Source of the DNA: Streptomyces sp. DG1A-41
Lineage (GTDB): Bacteria > Actinomycetota > Actinomycetes > Streptomycetales > Streptomycetaceae
Direction of reading: 5' to 3'
NCBI RefSeq assembly: GCF_037055355.1
Contig: NZ_CP146350.1
Location: forward strand, 1,511,001 to 1,575,000
Length of the DNA stretch: 64,000 nt
A program made the translations under genes and the position numbers. Positions 42,228 to 51,014 of the stretch are shown one piece after another. Within the stretch, counting starts at the first letter, position 1. Every line of letters begins with the position of its first letter. Below the pieces are notes generated by a model, which searched no databases, was not told where the DNA came from, and was given only the letters and a program-made list of their open reading frames with translations.

Positions 42228-42935
42228 TCAGGAGGCGGCTTTGAGCAGCCGCAGTTTCGGGACGGGGCCCGAGTGGGCGCCTCGGCGGTGCAGGGAGCGG
42301 GCCGCGTAGTCGCCGGCGAACTGGATGAGCGAGATGACGACGGCGAGGATCGCGACGGTGATCCACATCAGCCCGGTCTCGAAGCGCTGGTAGCCGTAGC
42401 GGATGGCGATGTCGCCCAGCCCGCCGGCACCGACGGTGCCCGCCATGGCCGAGTAGCCGATGAGGGCGACGACCGTGGTGGTGGTGCTGGAGATCAGCGA
42501 CGGCAGGGACTCGGGGACGAGCACCTTGCGCACGACGGTCCAGGTGTTGCCGCCCATGGCCTGCACTGCCTCGACGAGCCCGTGGTCCACTTCGCGGACG
42601 GCCGTCTCGACCAGGCGCGCGAAGAACGGGATGGCGCCGACGGCGAGCGGCACGATGGCGGCCTCGCGGCCGATGGTCGTGCCGGTGATCCAGCGGGTGA
42701 AGGTCATCAGCGCGACCATCAGGATGATGAACGGCAGCGAGCGGGCGATGTTCACGATCTGCCCGATGACCTTGTTGGCGACGACATTCTGAAGGAGCCC
42801 GCCGCGGCCGGTCAGGACCAGCAGGATCCCGAGCGGCAGTCCGCCGACGACGGCGATGAGGGCAGACCAGCCGACCATGTAGAGCGTGTCCCAACACGCC
42901 TGCTCCAGCAGGGGCTGCATCTCCGACCAGGTCAC
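42228..42935 (-). CDS. metI: Methionine ABC transporter permease
   Basis: The 235-residue protein has five to six spans, a MetI-type EAA loop (GLVEAVQAMGGNTWTVVRKVLVPESLPSL) and the NIARSLPFIILMVALMTFTRWI region. Its GTG at 42935 overlaps the metN stop (GTGA), so the two are translationally coupled. Confidence 0.95.
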   Translation of the reverse strand: MTWSEMQPLLEQACWDTLYMVGWSALIAVVGGLPLGILLVLTGRGGLLQNVVANKVIGQIVNIARSLPFIILMVALMTFTRWITGTTIGREAAIVPLAVGAIPFFARLVETAVREVDHGLVEAVQAMGGNTWTVVRKVLVPESLPSLISSTTTTVVALIGYSAMAGTVGAGGLGDIAIRYGYQRFETGLMWITVAILAVVISLIQFAGDYAARSLHRRGAHSGPVPKLRLLKAAS

Positions 42936-43966
42936 TTCGCACCTTCCTTCACCAGCACGGACTCGCGGCCCGGGACGTCGATCTGGAGGCCCTTTTCCCG
43001 CAGGAAGCCGATCGGCACGACGTTGTCCTCGTAGCGGCCGGGCAGTTCGATGCGCATCCGGCCGACCTGGAGGCCGCCGACGGTGTCGATGGCCGCGCCG
43101 AGGATCGATATGTCGATGTTGTAGGTGCGGGAGAGCTGCGAGATGACGGGCTGGGTCGCGCTCTCGCCCTGGAAGGTGACGTCGACGACGGTGCGGTCCT
43201 CGCCGGAGGCCTCGCCGTCGAGCGGGAACAGCGCGGCGGCCAGTTCCGAACCCGGCGTGGCCAGAAGCTCGCTGACGGTGCCCGACTCGACGATGCGGCC
43301 GTTCTCCATGAGCGCGGCCGAGTCGCAGACCGACTTCACGACGTCCATCTCGTGGGTGATGAGCAGGACGGTCAGGCCGAGCTGCCGGTTCAAATCGCGC
43401 AGCAGCGCCAGGATCGACCGGGTGGTCTCCGGATCGAGGGCACTGGTGGCCTCGTCGGACAGCAGCACCTTGGGGTCGCCGGCGAGAGCGCGGGCGATGC
43501 CGACGCGCTGCTTCTGACCGCCGGAGAGCTGTGCGGGGTAGGCGCCCGCCTTGTCGGAGAGGCCGACCAGTTCGAGCAGCTCCAGCGCCTTGCGGGAGCG
43601 TTCCCCGCCCGACTTGCCGAGGATCTCCAGCGGCAGTTCGACGTTGTCCTGGACGGTCCGGGAGGACAGCAGGTTGAAGTGCTGGAAGACCATGCCGATC
43701 CGGCTGCGCGCCCGCCGCAGTTCCTTTCCGGCGCGCGGGCCGCGGCCGGCCAGGGCGGTGAGGTCCTGTCCGGCGACCGTAACGGTGCCGGAGGTGGGGC
43801 GTTCCAGGAGGTTGACGCAGCGGATGAGCGAGGACTTGCCGGCGCCGGACTGGCCGATGACGCCGTACACCTCGCCTTCGCGGACGTGCAGGTCGACGCC
43901 GTCCAGGGCGGTGACCTCGCGGCCGCGCGAACGGTAGACCTTGGTCAGGTCCGTTGTGGTGATCAC
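42932..43966 (-). CDS. metN: Methionine ABC transporter ATP-binding protein
   Basis: The 344-residue ATPase has Walker A GQSGAGKSS, the signature LSGGQKQRVGIARAL, Walker B VLLSDEATSALD and a C-terminal ACT-like NIL regulatory domain (ISQLSRTYNIDISILGAAID) by which methionine inhibits transport in characterised MetN. I chose the GTG at 43966 (reading ITTTDLTKVY) by analogy to the family; GTG at 43981 is possible. A 208-base leader follows a short Cys/Met-rich frame upstream. Confidence 0.95.
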   Translation of the reverse strand: MITTTDLTKVYRSRGREVTALDGVDLHVREGEVYGVIGQSGAGKSSLIRCVNLLERPTSGTVTVAGQDLTALAGRGPRAGKELRRARSRIGMVFQHFNLLSSRTVQDNVELPLEILGKSGGERSRKALELLELVGLSDKAGAYPAQLSGGQKQRVGIARALAGDPKVLLSDEATSALDPETTRSILALLRDLNRQLGLTVLLITHEMDVVKSVCDSAALMENGRIVESGTVSELLATPGSELAAALFPLDGEASGEDRTVVDVTFQGESATQPVISQLSRTYNIDISILGAAIDTVGGLQVGRMRIELPGRYEDNVVPIGFLREKGLQIDVPGRESVLVKEGAK

Positions 43967-44173
43967 GTGGGTTTCCGTCACTGTCGAGTGCGCGGGCGTG
44001 GGTGTGCCCGGGCACGGATGCATTCGTTCAGGGACGCGACACGGTTCTCGCTGAGGGCGTGGAACCGGGGAGAACATGTGCGCGGGCGGCTTGGCGTCAC
44101 GCATCGCTCAGGGCGTGCGGACATGCCGCGGTCTCGCTTCGGGGCGCGAGCTCAGGGGTGGTGCGGGGGCCCT

Positions 44174-44260
44174 CTAGAAGGCGCACATTCGACACATACA
44201 ACGAGCACCGGGCGTCATGGTCGCCTCGGTCGCGGGGATGCGGTCGCTCGTCGTGGTCAT
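44174..44260 (-). CDS. Putative Cys/Met-rich leader peptide upstream of metNIQ
   Basis: A 28-codon frame from ATG 44260 to TAG 44174 ends in ARCMCRMCAF: three Cys and two Met in the last eight residues. An internal ATG 14 codons in would give a 14-residue peptide of typical leader size. The cluster uses TGT and CGA, both rare in such GC-rich genomes. It lies about 208 bases before metN on the same strand, where ribosome stalling at Cys or Met codons could control an attenuator. The rest of the gap (43967-44342) has no other gene; a weak stem GTTCTC/GAGAAC spans roughly 44044-44075. Existence as a translated peptide is inferred. Confidence 0.55.
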   Translation of the reverse strand: MTTTSDRIPATEATMTPGARCMCRMCAF

Positions 44261-44342
44261 GCCGTCAGTAAAACACGCGTACGGTCCCGACCGGCCGCCG
44301 CTGTCCGGATGCTGGACAGCGGTGGACAGGGCCGGGGGTTCA

Positions 44343-44993
44343 TCAGCCGCGGAGGGAGATCTCCACGCCCTCCTCGGTGACCAGTGCGGACAGGGCCGAC
44401 AGGTTCTCGACGACCAGGTCGGCCCGGAGCTCGTGGGCCTGGTGCGTTGTGGTCAACGCCACGGTGGTCATGCCGGCGGCGCGGCCGGCCGTCAGGCCCG
44501 CGGGGGCGTCCTCGAAGACGACGCAGCGAGCCGGGTCGACGCCGAGGGTGCGGGCGGCGAGCAGATAGGGCTCGGGGTCGGGCTTGCCGCGACTGACGTC
44601 GTCGGCGGCGACGAGCGTCTTGGGCAGGATGCCGACGGCGTCGAGCCGGGCCTCGGCCAGCCGCCGGGTGGCGGAGGTGACCACGGCCCAGCGCTCGGCG
44701 GGCAGCGCGTCGAGGAAGGCGCGGGTCCCCGGCAGCAGGTGCACCCCGCCGTTGGGTACGTCCTCCACCTCCAGGTCCTCGATCCGCGCGACGGCCTCCG
44801 GCACCAGGTCGGCGGGCAGCAGGTCGGCGGCTATCTCGGCGGCCGGCCGGCCGTGCAGTTCGACCCGGGCGAACTCCTCGGCCGTGATTCCGTACTCCGT
44901 GGCCCACCGCGTCCAGCAGCGGTCCACCGAGGCGAGGGAGGAGACCAGGGTCCCGTCGTTGTCGAACAGCAGGGCGTGCGCGTGGATCTTCAT
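44343..44993 (-). CDS. HAD-superfamily sugar-phosphatase-like hydrolase
   Basis: The 216-residue protein has HAD motif I as LLFDNDGTLVSS, where Asn replaces the usual middle residue but both catalytic Asp are kept, motif II VVTSAT, and motifs III/IV KPDPEPY and VVFEDAPAGL. This is the beta-phosphoglucomutase/sugar-phosphatase subgroup. The ATG at 44993 follows a divergent promoter region shared with the small membrane protein gene. Confidence 0.9.
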   Translation of the reverse strand: MKIHAHALLFDNDGTLVSSLASVDRCWTRWATEYGITAEEFARVELHGRPAAEIAADLLPADLVPEAVARIEDLEVEDVPNGGVHLLPGTRAFLDALPAERWAVVTSATRRLAEARLDAVGILPKTLVAADDVSRGKPDPEPYLLAARTLGVDPARCVVFEDAPAGLTAGRAAGMTTVALTTTHQAHELRADLVVENLSALSALVTEEGVEISLRG

Positions 44994-45062
44994 GCCCTCG
45001 ACCCTACGGTGCAGGCCAGGGCCGGAAGCATCGGGCCTTTTCGGCCGTAATAAGGTCGCAGC

Positions 45063-45422
45063 ATGCTTGATGTCCTGACGCTGGTGACCGGCGTCGCCGC
45101 GCTGCTGCTCGCCGCCTGGTGCGGATGGGCCGCCTACCGTGACCAGCCGACGAAGGACTGGCACTTCATCGGGATGGCCGTGGTCACGCTGCTGGCGCTG
45201 GCCCAGCTGGTGGCCGGGATCGTGCTGCTGGCGCGGGGCGAGAAGCCGGAGCAGGGCACCACGATCTTCGTGGCGTATCTCCTGGGGGCGTTCGCGTGTA
45301 TCCCGGCGGCGGGGTTCATGTCGCTTGCGGAGCGCACCCGGTGGGGTTCGGTGACGGTCGCCGCCGGCGGTGTGGTGCTGGCCGTGCTGGAGGTGCGGCT
45401 CTATGACATCTGGGGAGGCTGA
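45063..45422 (+). CDS. Small four-span membrane protein
   Basis: The 119-residue protein has four hydrophobic segments: VLTLVTGVAALLLAAWCGW, FIGMAVVTLLALAQLVAGIVLL, IFVAYLLGAFACIPAAGFM and VAAGGVVLAVLEVRL. Its 3' end overlaps the next gene by 20 bases, so the two membrane proteins are co-expressed and may form a complex. Function is unknown. Confidence 0.85.
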   Translation: MLDVLTLVTGVAALLLAAWCGWAAYRDQPTKDWHFIGMAVVTLLALAQLVAGIVLLARGEKPEQGTTIFVAYLLGAFACIPAAGFMSLAERTRWGSVTVAAGGVVLAVLEVRLYDIWGG

Positions 45423-45831
45423 GGTCAGCCGGCGGCGGCTGACCAGTGGGCCGGGCACGCTGCTGGTGTGGCTGTACGGCGTGATGGTCGTGGGCGCGGT
45501 GTCGCGGTCGGCCTTCCAGATCGCGACCGAGTTCGACCGGGCGCCGCTCGCGTACACGCTGTCGGCCGTCGCGGGTGTGGTCTACGGGTTCATCACGTAC
45601 TCGTTGGTGCGGGGCGGGGAGACGGCGCGTAAGGCCGCGCTGGCGTGCTGTGTCGCCGAGTTGGTGGGTGTGCTGACGGTGGGGACGTGGACGTTGATCG
45701 AGCCGTCGGCGTTTCCTGACGCGACCGTGTGGTCGGACTTCGGGATGGGCTACGTCTTCATTCCCGTGCTCCTGCCGCTGTCCGCCATCTACTGGCTGCG
45801 GAAGGGTGCGCCTCGGAAGGATGCCGCCTGA
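45403..45831 (+). CDS. Small membrane protein coupled to the preceding gene
   Basis: The 142-residue protein starts inside the previous gene at ATG 45403, with GGAGGTG eight bases upstream. It has about four hydrophobic segments (TLLVWLYGVMVVGAVSRSAF, LAYTLSAVAGVVYGFITYSLV, ACCVAELVGVLTVGTWTLI, YVFIPVLLPLSAIYWL). Function is unknown; overlap argues for pairing with the upstream protein. Confidence 0.85.
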   Translation: MTSGEAEVSRRRLTSGPGTLLVWLYGVMVVGAVSRSAFQIATEFDRAPLAYTLSAVAGVVYGFITYSLVRGGETARKAALACCVAELVGVLTVGTWTLIEPSAFPDATVWSDFGMGYVFIPVLLPLSAIYWLRKGAPRKDAA

Positions 45832-45866
45832 GGTTCGCCAGGCGGCCGCGGGCCGTGTGCGGTTGG

Positions 45867-45913
45867 TCGCGCCCACGCGGCGGAGCCGCAAATCGATACA
45901 GCCCCGCACCCCT
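45867..45913. repeat. Dispersed intergenic repeat, family A copy 1
   Basis: These 47 bases match 52729-52775 at 45 positions. The core reads CGCGCCCACGCGGCGGAGCC followed by GCAAATCGATACAGCCCCGC. GGCGGAGCCGC within it is self-complementary around a short loop. It lies between convergent genes. Confidence 0.7.
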
Positions 45914-45925
45914 GAAGGGCGAAGA

Positions 45926-46423
45926 TCAAGCCGTCGCTGCGTAAGTACCGGCCGGCTTCTCCAGGATGACCATAGGGATGCCGTCCGGGCCCTGGGACGT
46001 GCCCACCGTTTCGTAGCCCACCTTGCGGTAGAGGCGGAGGTTGCCCTCGCTGCGGTGGCCGGTGTGGAGGCGGAAGCGGGTGGCGCCGTGCTGGTCGGCG
46101 AGGGCCGATTCAGCCGCTCGGAGAAGGCGGGCGCCGATGCCGTGTCCCTGGAGGCGGGGGTGGACGCAGAGCTTGCCGATCGCGGCGGCACCGTCCTCGG
46201 TGACCGATCCGCGGACCGAGCCGACGACCTCGTCGCCGAGCCGGGCCACGAAGACGCAGTCGCGGGCGACCTCCTCGCGGACCGAGTCGAGGGTTTGGAC
46301 GAGCGGGTCGATGCGGTAGTTGCCGTACAGCGCCGCCTCCGGCTGGAAGCACAGGTACTGCAGCCTGAAGATCTGCTCCGCGTCCTGCTCGGTCGCCGCA
46401 GAGATGGTCACGCTCATGCCCAT
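45926..46423 (-). CDS. GNAT acetyltransferase
   Basis: The 165-residue protein has ISAATEQDAEQIFRLQYLCFQ at its start and the acetyl-CoA loop CVHPRLQGHGIGARLLRAAE followed by GNLRLYRKVGYETVG. Substrate is unknown. The ATG at 46423 has GGGAGG nine bases upstream; a second ATG two codons later is possible. Confidence 0.9.
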   Translation of the reverse strand: MGMSVTISAATEQDAEQIFRLQYLCFQPEAALYGNYRIDPLVQTLDSVREEVARDCVFVARLGDEVVGSVRGSVTEDGAAAIGKLCVHPRLQGHGIGARLLRAAESALADQHGATRFRLHTGHRSEGNLRLYRKVGYETVGTSQGPDGIPMVILEKPAGTYAATA

Positions 46424-46480
46424 GTGCGCACGCCTCCCGCTCATCTGATCACCTGTCGTTCCTCACTCCTATCCCCGTCC

Positions 46481-46975
46481 TCAGCGGGCCGCAACCTCCG
46501 CTGCGAGCAATCTGCGCAGACATCCCAGACATCTGGAACGTTCCGGGCCAAGACTCCCCTGTGAGATACCCAACTCCCCTGCGATTTCCCGGTATGTCAG
46601 GTCCTCGGGAGAGAGCAGGGCCTCCATCAGCCGGGGGCAGCGACCCGGGAGGCGGCGTACGGCCGCGCGCAGGGCACGGCCGCGGGCCGCGGTCAGGGCG
46701 AGCTGTTCGGGGCCGCGGTCACCGTCGTCGACCGGTTCGACGGCGTACGGCCGCTCGAGGCGGCTCGTACGGCGGGTGCGGCGCGCTTCCGAGCGGATGG
46801 CGCGGCGGAGCCATTCCTGCGGGTCGAGCGGCGGGCCCTCGGCGTCGAGGCGCTCCAGCAGGCGGAGCCAGACCGCCTGTTCCAGGTCGCCCGGCTCGGC
46901 TCCGGCGGCAGGTGCCTCCGCGGAGGCCTCGGCGCTGAGGAGCGGGCGCAGGGCGGTGACCAGGTCGTGCGTCAT
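46481..46975 (-). CDS. Short sigma-70-family (ECF-like) factor
   Basis: The 164-residue protein has a region 2-like segment (LEQAVWLRLLERLDAEG, EWLRRAIRSEARRTRR) and a clear region 4 helix-turn-helix (LTYREIAGELGISQGSLGPERSRCLGCLRRLL). Two Cys in the last helix (RCLGC) are unusual. It is shorter than most ECF factors and lacks an obvious anti-sigma partner beside it. The 102-base gap upstream separates it from the phosphodiesterase gene. Confidence 0.86.
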   Translation of the reverse strand: MTHDLVTALRPLLSAEASAEAPAAGAEPGDLEQAVWLRLLERLDAEGPPLDPQEWLRRAIRSEARRTRRTSRLERPYAVEPVDDGDRGPEQLALTAARGRALRAAVRRLPGRCPRLMEALLSPEDLTYREIAGELGISQGSLGPERSRCLGCLRRLLAAEVAAR

Positions 46976-47077
46976 ATGCGGAGCGACGCGGCCACCCGGG
47001 CGGCGGGTTGCCCGGGCGGCCGAAGCTCACTCGACCGGGGGGTGTGAGTTCACATGTTGACGCTCGGTTGTCGGCAC

Positions 47078-48245
47078 TCAGCTGTTGAGGAAGTCCTCGC
47101 GGGCCAGCAGGCCCGTGTCGGGCTGGTCGGTGAAGACGCCGTCGATTCCGGCCGCGAAGTAGGCCTTGTACGCGCCGAAGACGTCACCGTAGGCGTCCGC
47201 GTCCGTGCCCTTGCGGAAGTTCGCGGGCAGGAAGGGGTTTTCGTTGCGCAGCGTCCAGGGGTGCAGGATCAGACCCACCTTGTGCGCGTCCTGGACGAGT
47301 GTCGTCGGCTGCGTGAGGTTGCCCTTGGCGTCGCGCGGGATGATCAGGTCGAGGGTCGGGCCGATGCCCTGCGCGTAGGAGGCGATCTCCCGCAGGCCTG
47401 GCCTTGACCAGGTCGGCGACCGTGCGCGGGTCGCCCGTCTCGACGAAGTCCCAGGGGCGGCTGTCCGCCGAGGACAGCAGGACGACCAGGGGGTTGTCGA
47501 CGAGCTTGTTGAGGCGCTCGATGCTGGTCGGCTCGAAGGACTGGAGGATGACCGGGGAGGTGCGCCGGTCCTTGCGGTACGCGCGCAGCAGCTTGGCGAC
47601 CCGCTCCTCCAGGGGGAGGTTCTGCCTGCGGAAGTAGGTGGGGTGCTTGAGCTCGGGGTAGATCCACACCTGCTTGCCGCGCCTGCGGGTCTGCTCGTCC
47701 TGCCACTTCAGGACCTCTTCGAAGGTGGGGATCTCCCAGCGGCCGTTGTAGAGGGTGTTGCGCGGGCGGTTGGCCGGGATGCGCTCGATCGCCCGCAGGG
47801 TCTTCAGCTCGGCGAGCGTGAAGTCCTCGGTGAACCAGCCGGTGGTGGAGACGCCGTCGAGGAGCTTGGTCTTCTTGCGGTCGGCGAACTCGGGGTGGTC
47901 GGCGACGTCCGTGGTGCCGCCGATCTCCGGCTCGTGACGGCAGACGAGGTGACCGTCCTTCGTCGGCACCAGGTCGCCCGCCTCGACGATGTCGGCGCCC
48001 ATGTCGAGGGCCAGCTGGTACGAGCCGAAGGTGTGCTCCGGGCGGTAGCCGCTGGCGCCGCGGTGACCGACGATCGTCGGCTTGGGCAGGCTCTTCAGCC
48101 CGCCATACCCGCCCTGCCGGGCGCTTTCGGCTCTCGCCGTGCCGGTCACGCCGAGGACCGCTCCCCCGGCGCCGAGGACCGCCGCGCCGAGCAGGGCCCG
48201 CCGTCCGGTTCCGCTCGCTTCCTCGTTCGGCCTCTGCGTTCCCAT
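47078..48245 (-). pseudogene. Tat-exported glycerophosphodiester phosphodiesterase, frameshifted
   Basis: From ATG 48245 the protein has a twin-arginine signal (GTGRRALLGAAVLGAGGAV), the GDPD core VGHRGASGYRPEHTFGSYQLAL (catalytic His) and DLVPTKDGHLVCRHEPE (Asp, His), then PWDFVETGDPRTVADLVKA. The frame is lost at 47394-47404. The true C-terminus (GLREIASYAQGIG, LILHPWTLRNENPFLP, GVFTDQPDTGLLARE) continues in another frame to 47078. The net change is two bases missing or one extra. Either it is a pseudogene or an assembly error; in intact form it hydrolyses deacylated phospholipids to glycerol-3-phosphate. Confidence 0.85.
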
Positions 48246-48648
48246 GAGCGCCCTCCCTGCCGTCGGCTCGTCAGTGCGGGCCGATCGTACGGGCGCGTAG
48301 ATGACGAGTGGGAGACGACGGGCGGAACACGTGGGTGACGACGGATGTCGTAGTGGCTGGTGGGGGCGGGGAACTGACGGCTCGTCGGCGGCTCGTCGAG
48401 TTCGTGGCGTCCCGGCGATTCGGTGCGGCGGTTCTGGGAACGCGTCCGATACGCCCGGGGAGCGACGTCCGTCACACATGGCGGCCGGGTTACGTACCGT
48501 CCGTGACGCGTCACCGCAGGTAAACACGCGTCGACGGTGCGTAAGACCTCGGTTAAGTCGCCGTGCCCGATGTGCGCGACCCCCGCGGCCGCGAGTATCG
48601 TCCTCACCTGCACAGACTCATACCGCATCCCTTGACACGGAGGGCCCG
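48246..48648. other. 403-base divergent intergenic region
   Basis: This region lies between the divergent phosphodiesterase and acyltransferase genes and should hold both promoters. A TACGAT -10-like box for the minus strand is at about 48285-48290, without a convincing -35. An open frame on the minus strand contains three TTA codons and looks spurious. I see no gene or RNA. Confidence 0.45.
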
Positions 48649-49323
48649 TTGTCCCGCTTCGCGCTCATCAAGGCAGTGCTCGGCCCGATCATGCGCCTGA
48701 TGTTCCGCCCTCGGGTGGAAGGTGCGGAGCACATTCCCGGCGACGGTCCGGTCATCCTGGCCGGCAACCACCTGACCTTCATCGACTCGATGGTCCTTCC
48801 GCTGGTCTGCGACCGTCAGGTCTTCTTCATCGGCAAGGACGAGTACGTCACCGGGAAGGGCTTCAAGGGCCGGCTGATGGCCTGGTTCTTCACCGGCGTC
48901 GGCATGATCCCCGTGGACCGTGACGGTGGCCGGGGCGGGGTCGCCGCGCTGATGACCGGGCGCCGGGTGCTGGAGGAGGGCAAGGTCTTCGGCATCTACC
49001 CGGAGGGCACGCGGTCGCCCGACGGGCGGCTGTACCGGGGGCGTACCGGGATCGCCCGGCTCACGCTGATGACGGGGGCGCCGGTGGTGCCGTTCGCGAT
49101 GATCGGTACGGACAGGATCCAGCCGGGCGGGGCGGGGCTGCCGCGACCGGGGAAGGTCACGGTCCGGTTCGGTGAGGCGATGGAGTTCTCCCGGTACGAG
49201 GGGATGGACCGGGACCGTTATGTGCTGCGGGCTGTGACGGACTCCGTGATGAGTGAGGTCATGCGGTTGTCCGGGCAGGAGTACGTGGACATGTACGCGA
49301 GCAAGGCGAAGGAAGCCGCGTAA
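48649..49323 (+). CDS. 1-acyl-sn-glycerol-3-phosphate acyltransferase-like (PlsC family)
   Basis: The 224-residue protein has the acyltransferase motifs NHLTFIDS (His-x4-Asp), FIGKDEYVTGKGFKGRL, and YPEGTRSPDGRLYRG. It should transfer an acyl chain to lysophosphatidate at the membrane. I chose the TTG at 48649 because GGAGGG precedes it at good spacing and the protein then starts LSRFALIKAVLGPIMRLMF, a plausible amphipathic beginning; an ATG at 48691-48693 region would cut this off. Confidence 0.9.
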   Translation: MSRFALIKAVLGPIMRLMFRPRVEGAEHIPGDGPVILAGNHLTFIDSMVLPLVCDRQVFFIGKDEYVTGKGFKGRLMAWFFTGVGMIPVDRDGGRGGVAALMTGRRVLEEGKVFGIYPEGTRSPDGRLYRGRTGIARLTLMTGAPVVPFAMIGTDRIQPGGAGLPRPGKVTVRFGEAMEFSRYEGMDRDRYVLRAVTDSVMSEVMRLSGQEYVDMYASKAKEAA

Positions 49324-49434
49324 CTTGCGGGTGTGGGTGCGGTGCGGTTACGGGTGCGCGGGGGCTTGTCGCGCAGTACCCCGCTCCCCAAGAGAAGGCC
49401 GCTCCCCTGAAGGGGCGTTGTCCGGCGGAAAGGC

Positions 49435-49467
49435 GGTGCGGTGAAGGGTTGGGCCCCTCACCGCACC
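49435..49467. terminator. Bidirectional hairpin between convergent genes
   Basis: GGTGCGGTGA and TCACCGCACC form a 10-bp perfect stem, extended after one mismatch by three G-C pairs, around a short loop. It lies between the acyltransferase (plus) and the MFS gene (minus), where it can stop both. Confidence 0.65.
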
Positions 49468-49478
49468 TCCGCGCGGGA

Positions 49479-51014
49479 CTACGCGTGTTCCGCCCCGCCG
49501 TTCTCCAGCCGCTGCCCCCGCAGCAGGAACCAGGCCGCCACCGCCGCCGCCAGCAGGACCGCCGCGCCGGCGCCCGCCGCGAGCGCGAGGCCGTCGACGA
49601 AGGACGTGCGGGCCGCGTCCAGCATCACCGCGGACGTGTGGGCGGGCATGCCCGCGGCCGCCTCGACCGCGCCGCCCAGGGACTCATGGGCCGCGGCCGG
49701 TGTGCCCGCCGGGCCGGTGAAGTCGCGGTAGACGCCGGTCACGATGGAGCCGAGCACGGCGATGCCGAGGGCCGCGCCGAGTTCGTACGCCGTCTCGGAC
49801 ACGGCGGACGCGGAACCCGCCTGCTCCTTGGGCACGCTGGAGAGGATCACGTCGGCGGTCACGGTGAACGAGAAGCCGGCTCCGACGCCGACCACCAGCA
49901 GCGCGGCCCCGAGCAGCGGGTAGCCGGTGGACTGGCCGATCACCGTGAGCGCGGCCAGGGCGAGGCCGATCGCCGCGAGCCCCCCGGAGACGACGGCCCG
50001 CACCGAGAAGCGCCGGGCCGCACGCCCCGCGACCAGACCGGCCGCCACCGCGCCGATCGCGGCGGGCAGTTCCGCCAGGCCTGCCTCGAACGGGCGTCTG
50101 CCCTGGACGAGTTGCAGGTACTGGGACAGGAAGAACACCAGCCCGGACAGACCGAGGATGGTCATCAGGTCGGCCAGCACCGCCCCGCTGAAGCCGCGGT
50201 TGCGGAACAGCCGCATGTCCAGCAGCGGAGCCGGAAGCGTGAACTGACGGCGCACGAACCCGTAGAGCGCGGCCACGCCCAGCAGGCCCGCGGCCAAGGT
50301 GCCCCACGCGAAGCCGTACGTGGCGGCCTCCTTGATCGCGTACACGACACAGACCACGCCGACCAGCGACAGCACGACACTGACCAGGTCCCAGGGACCG
50401 GGATTCGCGGTCCGCGACTCGGGCAGCAGCTTGATGCCGACGAGGACCAGGACCGCCATCACGGGCAGGTTGATCAGGAAGACCGAGCCCCACCAGAAGT
50501 GCTCCAGCAGGAACCCGCCGACGATCGGCCCGACGGCCGTACCGGCGGAGGCGGTGGCACCCCAGATGCCGACGGCGAGACTGCGTTCGCGCGGATCGTG
50601 GAAGAGGTTGCGGATCAGGGCGAGCGTGGCCGGCATCAGGGTCGCGCCGGCGACACCGAGCAGCGTCCGCGCCGCGATCAGCGCCTCCGGCGTCGTCGCG
50701 TAGGCGTTGAACACGGATATCGCGCCGAACGCCGTGGCACCGACCAGCAGGATCCGCTTGCGGCCGATGCGGTCGCCGAGGCTGCCCATGGAGACGAGCA
50801 GCCCGGCGATGACGAAGGAGTAGACGTCGCCGATCCACAACAGCTGCGTGCCGGAAGGCTTCAGGTCCTCGCTGATGTAGGGGGTCGCGAGACCGAGGAC
50901 GGTGGCGTCGACGGCCACCAGCAGCACGGCGAGCACGAGGACGCCGAGCGCGAGCCAGCGGCCCGGGCGCTTCACCGCCTCGGCCGTCTGCGCCGGCTGC
51001 AACGTGCTGGTCAT
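49479..51014 (-). CDS. MFS drug exporter, DHA2 (14-span) type
   Basis: The 511-residue protein has about 14 hydrophobic segments. DATVLGLATPYISEDL near the first span and the loop GSLGDRIGRKRIL are typical of DHA2 drug:proton antiporters, as is the motif C-like region GATASAGTAVGPIVGGFLLEHF. It starts with an ATG that overlaps the TetR stop (ATGA), so exporter and regulator are translated together. Substrate is not evident. Confidence 0.94.
   Translation of the reverse strand: MTSTLQPAQTAEAVKRPGRWLALGVLVLAVLLVAVDATVLGLATPYISEDLKPSGTQLLWIGDVYSFVIAGLLVSMGSLGDRIGRKRILLVGATAFGAISVFNAYATTPEALIAARTLLGVAGATLMPATLALIRNLFHDPRERSLAVGIWGATASAGTAVGPIVGGFLLEHFWWGSVFLINLPVMAVLVLVGIKLLPESRTANPGPWDLVSVVLSLVGVVCVVYAIKEAATYGFAWGTLAAGLLGVAALYGFVRRQFTLPAPLLDMRLFRNRGFSGAVLADLMTILGLSGLVFFLSQYLQLVQGRRPFEAGLAELPAAIGAVAAGLVAGRAARRFSVRAVVSGGLAAIGLALAALTVIGQSTGYPLLGAALLVVGVGAGFSFTVTADVILSSVPKEQAGSASAVSETAYELGAALGIAVLGSIVTGVYRDFTGPAGTPAAAHESLGGAVEAAAGMPAHTSAVMLDAARTSFVDGLALAAGAGAAVLLAAAVAAWFLLRGQRLENGGAEHA

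Noticed and set aside
43967..44342. SAM riboswitch upstream of metN
   Set aside because: None of the conserved SAM-I or SAM-IV core sequences could be recognised; the Cys/Met-rich frame is a better explanation.
48146..48628. 160-residue frame in the phosphodiesterase-acyltransferase gap
   Set aside because: It contains three TTA codons, rare in real Streptomyces genes, and runs into the signal-peptide region of the phosphodiesterase in another frame.
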